Of a stretch of 64,000 bases of DNA, positions 60,467 to 64,000 are shown piece after piece (within the stretch, counting starts at the first letter, position 1; every line of letters starts with the position of its first letter). The stretch covers positions 1-64,000 of the forward strand of contig JALGVJ010000024.1 in NCBI GenBank assembly GCA_029838195.1, in the 5' to 3' direction. Origin of the DNA: Promethearchaeota archaeon (lineage in GTDB: Archaea > Asgardarchaeota > Lokiarchaeia > Sigyniarchaeales > SOKP01). The position numbers and the translations under genes are program-made. The notes beneath the pieces were generated by a model. That model was not told where the DNA came from and made no database searches. It was given only the letters and a program-made list of their open reading frames with translations.

Positions 60467-60725
60467 TGAGCAGACAACATGAAAAAATGATTGGATTTTG
60501 GAACCTTTAAGCGATTCCTTAGAACCAAATTCGGAAAAGCTGACGAGAGATTTAAACCTTGTTTTGAATTGAAACGAACATAATTGAAATAATGGGACGA
60601 GCTCTTTCAATAAACCTTAGTGAAAGAAGGACAATGGGATTGCATTCCTTGAAAATTTATTCAAAGAATCCTTAAAAAGTATTAGTATCTTTAGCAAATT
60701 AGCATCATTACTAACAAAATTGATT

Positions 60726-61115
60726 TTAATTAAGGAATTTCTCTTTTAGCAGATTCAATCGCTTTTCTAATTCTTCTTTATTTAAGACATAAAATGCAAA
60801 CTTTCCTTTTTTCCAAGCTCGAATTAAATTAGCTTTTTCTAAGATTCTCAAATGATGAGAGATAGTTGGCTGGGCTTTATTTAATATTACTGCAAGTTCA
60901 CATACACAATATTCATCATCTATTAAAAGTTCTAAAAGATGAACCCGTGTTTTATTTCCTAACACATTACAAAAGGTCCATAATGGATTATTTTCCTCTA
61001 AATTTGATAATAATTTTCGTTTATTTTTTAATTCTTTATATCGGGTCCTCCCATCATTAATATTTCTACAAGCACTTAAAGAAATAATTAAATCGTCAAA
61101 TTTTTTATTTTTCAT
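60726..61115 (-). CDS. ArsR-family repressor
   Basis: VLGNKTRVHLLELLIDDEYCVCELAVILNKAQPTISHHLRILEKANL. Confidence 0.93.
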   Translation of the reverse strand: MKNKKFDDLIISLSACRNINDGRTRYKELKNKRKLLSNLEENNPLWTFCNVLGNKTRVHLLELLIDDEYCVCELAVILNKAQPTISHHLRILEKANLIRAWKKGKFAFYVLNKEELEKRLNLLKEKFLN

Positions 61116-61314
61116 TTTTAAATACCATTCTGTTTATGTTAATATATTTTTAAAAGTTGTTAATAAATAAAAATTTTTGTTGCAATCGATAATTTTTTTT
61201 TCAAATCCAAATATTTTTATTTGACTAAAAATTCTTCATGATTATAAAAATTACTTTTAACTTTTAATATATTTTTAAGAGATTTAAAAATTATAAATTT
61301 AAAAGGCAAAAAAG

Positions 61315-61725
61315 ATGGAAAATGGAAACCATACAAAAAACGTTCCTGAAAATGCACTTTTTTGTTGTTTTGGTTGCATGTCAAGTGTTGGCACTCTTAC
61401 AGGAGTGGCCATGCTTGAGGCTTATAAGAGGTTGGATCACGATAAAAATGGTCTTTTTTGTACTTCTGCTATTGCTATAGGTGTGCCAAAGCATAAAGCT
61501 ACGACGGAGAAAGCTAAGAATATTATTGTTATCGATGGATGTTATAATCGATGTGCCAAGCGAATTCTCGAAAACAATGGTTTTAAAGTAGATCGGTATC
61601 TAAATTTATTCAAAAACTTAAAAATTGAAAAGAGAGGCCCATTTAAACCATTTGAATACACTCAAGAAGAGTTTGAGAGTGCAGTTAATGCAATAATTAA
61701 AATATGTATTGAAGAGGTGAATTAA
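61315..61725 (+). CDS. DGC-domain protein
   Basis: FCCFGCMSSVGTLTGVAMLEA…VIDGCYNRCAKRIL. Confidence 0.72.
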   Translation: MENGNHTKNVPENALFCCFGCMSSVGTLTGVAMLEAYKRLDHDKNGLFCTSAIAIGVPKHKATTEKAKNIIVIDGCYNRCAKRILENNGFKVDRYLNLFKNLKIEKRGPFKPFEYTQEEFESAVNAIIKICIEEVN

Positions 61726-61728
61726 ATA

Positions 61729-62973
61729 ATGTTAATGGACTTGCTTTTGGTTCTTTTTATTTTAGGAATTGTTGTTTTAACTTTAGGTGTTCTTTTAGAG
61801 AAGACTATTAAAATGCCTTGGATGTTTAGTTTGGTTATTTTTGGAATGATTATATCCCCTTTTAATTTCTTTCCTGAAACTGTAAATTCACCAGAATTTA
61901 AGTTCATTTCTCAATTAGGAATGTTAGGATTTCTTTTCCTTATAGGATTAAATTTAAACCTTGAAAAGATAAAAAAACTTGGAGGATATATTCTTTTTAC
62001 CACAATTTCTTTAGCTTTAACCGAAGTGACTATCATTGCTATGATAATATATTTCTTTTTCCCGGCTGATGTGAGTTATTCATTACCAATTGCCATATTA
62101 GTAGGCTATGGATTTGGGACAATTGGAGAAGTGGTATTGCTTGCAATTTTGATGGAATTTAAAATCGAACATACCAAATTTGGGCAAATTACTCTTGGTA
62201 CGGGAGTATTCGATGACATCATAGAAATTTTTCTTCTGGCAAGTTTAGCGGTCTTACCTGAATTAAGCGCAAATTCGGAGGTAAGTAACATCAGTAATTT
62301 CCTTTTTGTATTAATTAATCTAGGGAGTTTGATTTTACTTCTTTTTATCAATATAAAAATAGGAAAACGCTTAAAGTCATATCTCAAAGAAAAAAGTAAT
62401 AAATTGCCATCTTATATCATGCCATTTATGATCTTGTCTGTCCTATTTTTATATTGTGTTTTTGGTGGAATTACTTCTGAGAATTTAGGATTCGTCGGGG
62501 CAGTATTTGGTGGAATTGCAATAAAAGCAATGCTACCAGAAAGGATGTTAGAGAAACATCATAATTTGATTAGATATGGGTTCATGTTCATAATTTCTCC
62601 TGCTTTCTTTTTCAGTATGGGATATCATATCTCTTTGTTTGCTATATTAGTTGCTCCTTTGCTTATCATTGGAATAGTGGCAATTTCTTTAAGTGTACGT
62701 GTTTCAGGCTCAACTCTCATATATAGAAAGATTTTAGGTACAAAAGAGGCTGCCCTTTTAGGTGTAGGGCTATGTGCAAAATTTAGCACGAGTATTATTA
62801 TTTTGACAATTCTCTATAATTCAGGACTCTTATCAGAATTCATGTTTTCCGTGCTCATGGGCGCTTTTTTAATAATGAAACCCATTATCGTAATAATCTA
62901 CTCTAAGGGTGTTTCGAAATATCTGGCTCCTAAAGTAAAAAATGAATTAATAAAAAATGGAGGTGTTGTTTAA
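61729..62973 (+). CDS. CPA2-type cation:proton antiporter (KefB/NapA-like)
   Basis: ~12 TM; GMLGFLFLIGLNLNLEKIKKLG, GTGVFDDIIEIFLLA. Confidence 0.85.
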   Translation: MLMDLLLVLFILGIVVLTLGVLLEKTIKMPWMFSLVIFGMIISPFNFFPETVNSPEFKFISQLGMLGFLFLIGLNLNLEKIKKLGGYILFTTISLALTEVTIIAMIIYFFFPADVSYSLPIAILVGYGFGTIGEVVLLAILMEFKIEHTKFGQITLGTGVFDDIIEIFLLASLAVLPELSANSEVSNISNFLFVLINLGSLILLLFINIKIGKRLKSYLKEKSNKLPSYIMPFMILSVLFLYCVFGGITSENLGFVGAVFGGIAIKAMLPERMLEKHHNLIRYGFMFIISPAFFFSMGYHISLFAILVAPLLIIGIVAISLSVRVSGSTLIYRKILGTKEAALLGVGLCAKFSTSIIILTILYNSGLLSEFMFSVLMGAFLIMKPIIVIIYSKGVSKYLAPKVKNELIKNGGVV

Positions 62974-62976
62974 CAC

Positions 62977-63612
62977 GTGGATCATGAGTATGAAAAAATT
63001 AATGAAAAAAAATATGAGGAGATTCACAAAAGAAGAAATGACTCGTTTGTAAAAGTTGCGGAATTTGGTGAAGCTATTTTAAATAGTGTTCAATTCAAAA
63101 ATTTAGAATTATCTGATGAAATTCCCCAAGATCTTGAAGCTAAGAAACTACTCATTTTATATGAAAAAAGATTATCTTTTTTAAAAATATCTTTCAATCC
63201 TAAATTAATGGAAGAGTTAAGTATTTTACAAGATAAAACCTTAAAAAATAAATGGAATCAAGCTTTAATGAAATTACAGCAAGAATTCATAGAATTATTA
63301 AGAATGTCGAATTATATTATAAGTGGAATCATGGGAAGGGATTCATTCGTAAATGATTCTGACGATTTAGTGACGATATCTGAGAATCCATTTTCAGAAA
63401 ATGATCCCCATCATCATCTATTTAAGAGCAAAACTAAAAGCAAAGATGAAGAATTAGCATGGTCAATATTAATGTCGAAAGAGTTCCGTGAGGGAAATAC
63501 TCAGCTAAAAAAGAATTTAATTTTAAAATGCAACCAAAAAATTAATTTTGTTTTAAAAATAAATCATGCGGCGCTATGCTCACCTCCTATAAGGTGTTTT
63601 TGTGGAAGATAA
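62977..63612 (+). CDS. Hypothetical protein
   Basis: ORF 211 aa, starts 4 nt after the antiporter stop. Confidence 0.5.
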   Translation: MDHEYEKINEKKYEEIHKRRNDSFVKVAEFGEAILNSVQFKNLELSDEIPQDLEAKKLLILYEKRLSFLKISFNPKLMEELSILQDKTLKNKWNQALMKLQQEFIELLRMSNYIISGIMGRDSFVNDSDDLVTISENPFSENDPHHHLFKSKTKSKDEELAWSILMSKEFREGNTQLKKNLILKCNQKINFVLKINHAALCSPPIRCFCGR

Positions 63613-63732
63613 TGAATTTTTTCCTAAAAAAATGCAAGAAATTTAATTAAAAATAAATTCAAACGATAAAATTATTTATGTTTCTAAGTACATTAAAAAT
63701 TTTTAATAAAACTAAAAAAGTGAGAAGAAATA

Positions 63733-64000
63733 ATGGAAGAGAAAATATTAGTAAGAAATTTTGAAATCAAAGAGATTTTACCTTGTCTAACAACGCCAGG
63801 ATATATTAGATTTGTTGCGCAAGCAGATAATAGACTTGATGATGTAATACCTATAATTTTCATACAAACACCACCAGGGAAAGCTAATTACATCCAAAAG
63901 GATAATACTTTAACTTTGCGCATGTTTAATCGAAATGTAACGCTTTTTGCTTCCGGAAAAATTGGAGTAACTAATACCCCCGATGTAAATGCGGCTAAAG
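63733..64000 (+). CDS. N-terminal part of an uncharacterised small protein (intact paralog of the 54728 pseudogene), runs off window
   Basis: MEEKILVRNFEIKEILPCLTTPGYIRFVAQADNRLDDVIPIIFIQTPPGKANYIQKDNTLTLRMFNRNVTLFASGKIGVTNTPDVNAAK. Confidence 0.65.
   Translation, partial: MEEKILVRNFEIKEILPCLTTPGYIRFVAQADNRLDDVIPIIFIQTPPGKANYIQKDNTLTLRMFNRNVTLFASGKIGVTNTPDVNAAK

Noticed and set aside
60490-60680. Possible second transposase fragment (…RFKPCFELKRT…WDELFQ…)
   Set aside because: Multiple stops and too short to assign confidently from sequence alone.

Overview
AT-rich archaeal window. An intron-containing tRNA-His and the gene content fit an Asgard/Lokiarchaeia-like genome, but lineage is inferred, not proven. 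Main contents: (i) a glycyl-radical-enzyme (GRE) locus: AOR, radical-SAM activase, a GRE with an N-terminal SCP2-like domain, and an acyl-CoA synthetase; (ii) a kor-type 2-oxoacid:ferredoxin oxidoreductase operon with an FrhB-PyrK-like fusion and an isocitrate/isopropylmalate-type dehydrogenase; (iii) LutA/LutB-like and GlcD-like redox genes; (iv) ABC, MFS and DMT transporters; (v) a ~15 kb metalloid-resistance-like island (three ArsR regulators, ACR3/BASS permeases, an ArsP-like permease, five DGC-domain Cys proteins, a DGC-GcvH fusion and an HdrA-N-like protein). The most striking result came from reading across broken ORFs. Two protein-coding genes, the LsrF/FbaB-like aldolase at ~22.0 kb and the kor gamma subunit at ~31.8 kb, are interrupted inside conserved motifs by 30-nt and 29-nt inserts carrying in-frame stops. 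Each insert folds into a bulge-helix-bulge (BHB) with 3-nt bulges and a 4-bp central helix. Cutting at the canonical tRNA-endonuclease positions restores the family motif exactly (AVDHG|YFGN and GFGGQ|GVITL). The tRNA-His(GTG) intron in the same window has the same architecture. This suggests splicing of ordinary metabolic mRNAs by the tRNA-splicing machinery. Several other genes have disrupted frames or non-canonical starts; these are reported separately and not attributed to BHB introns.
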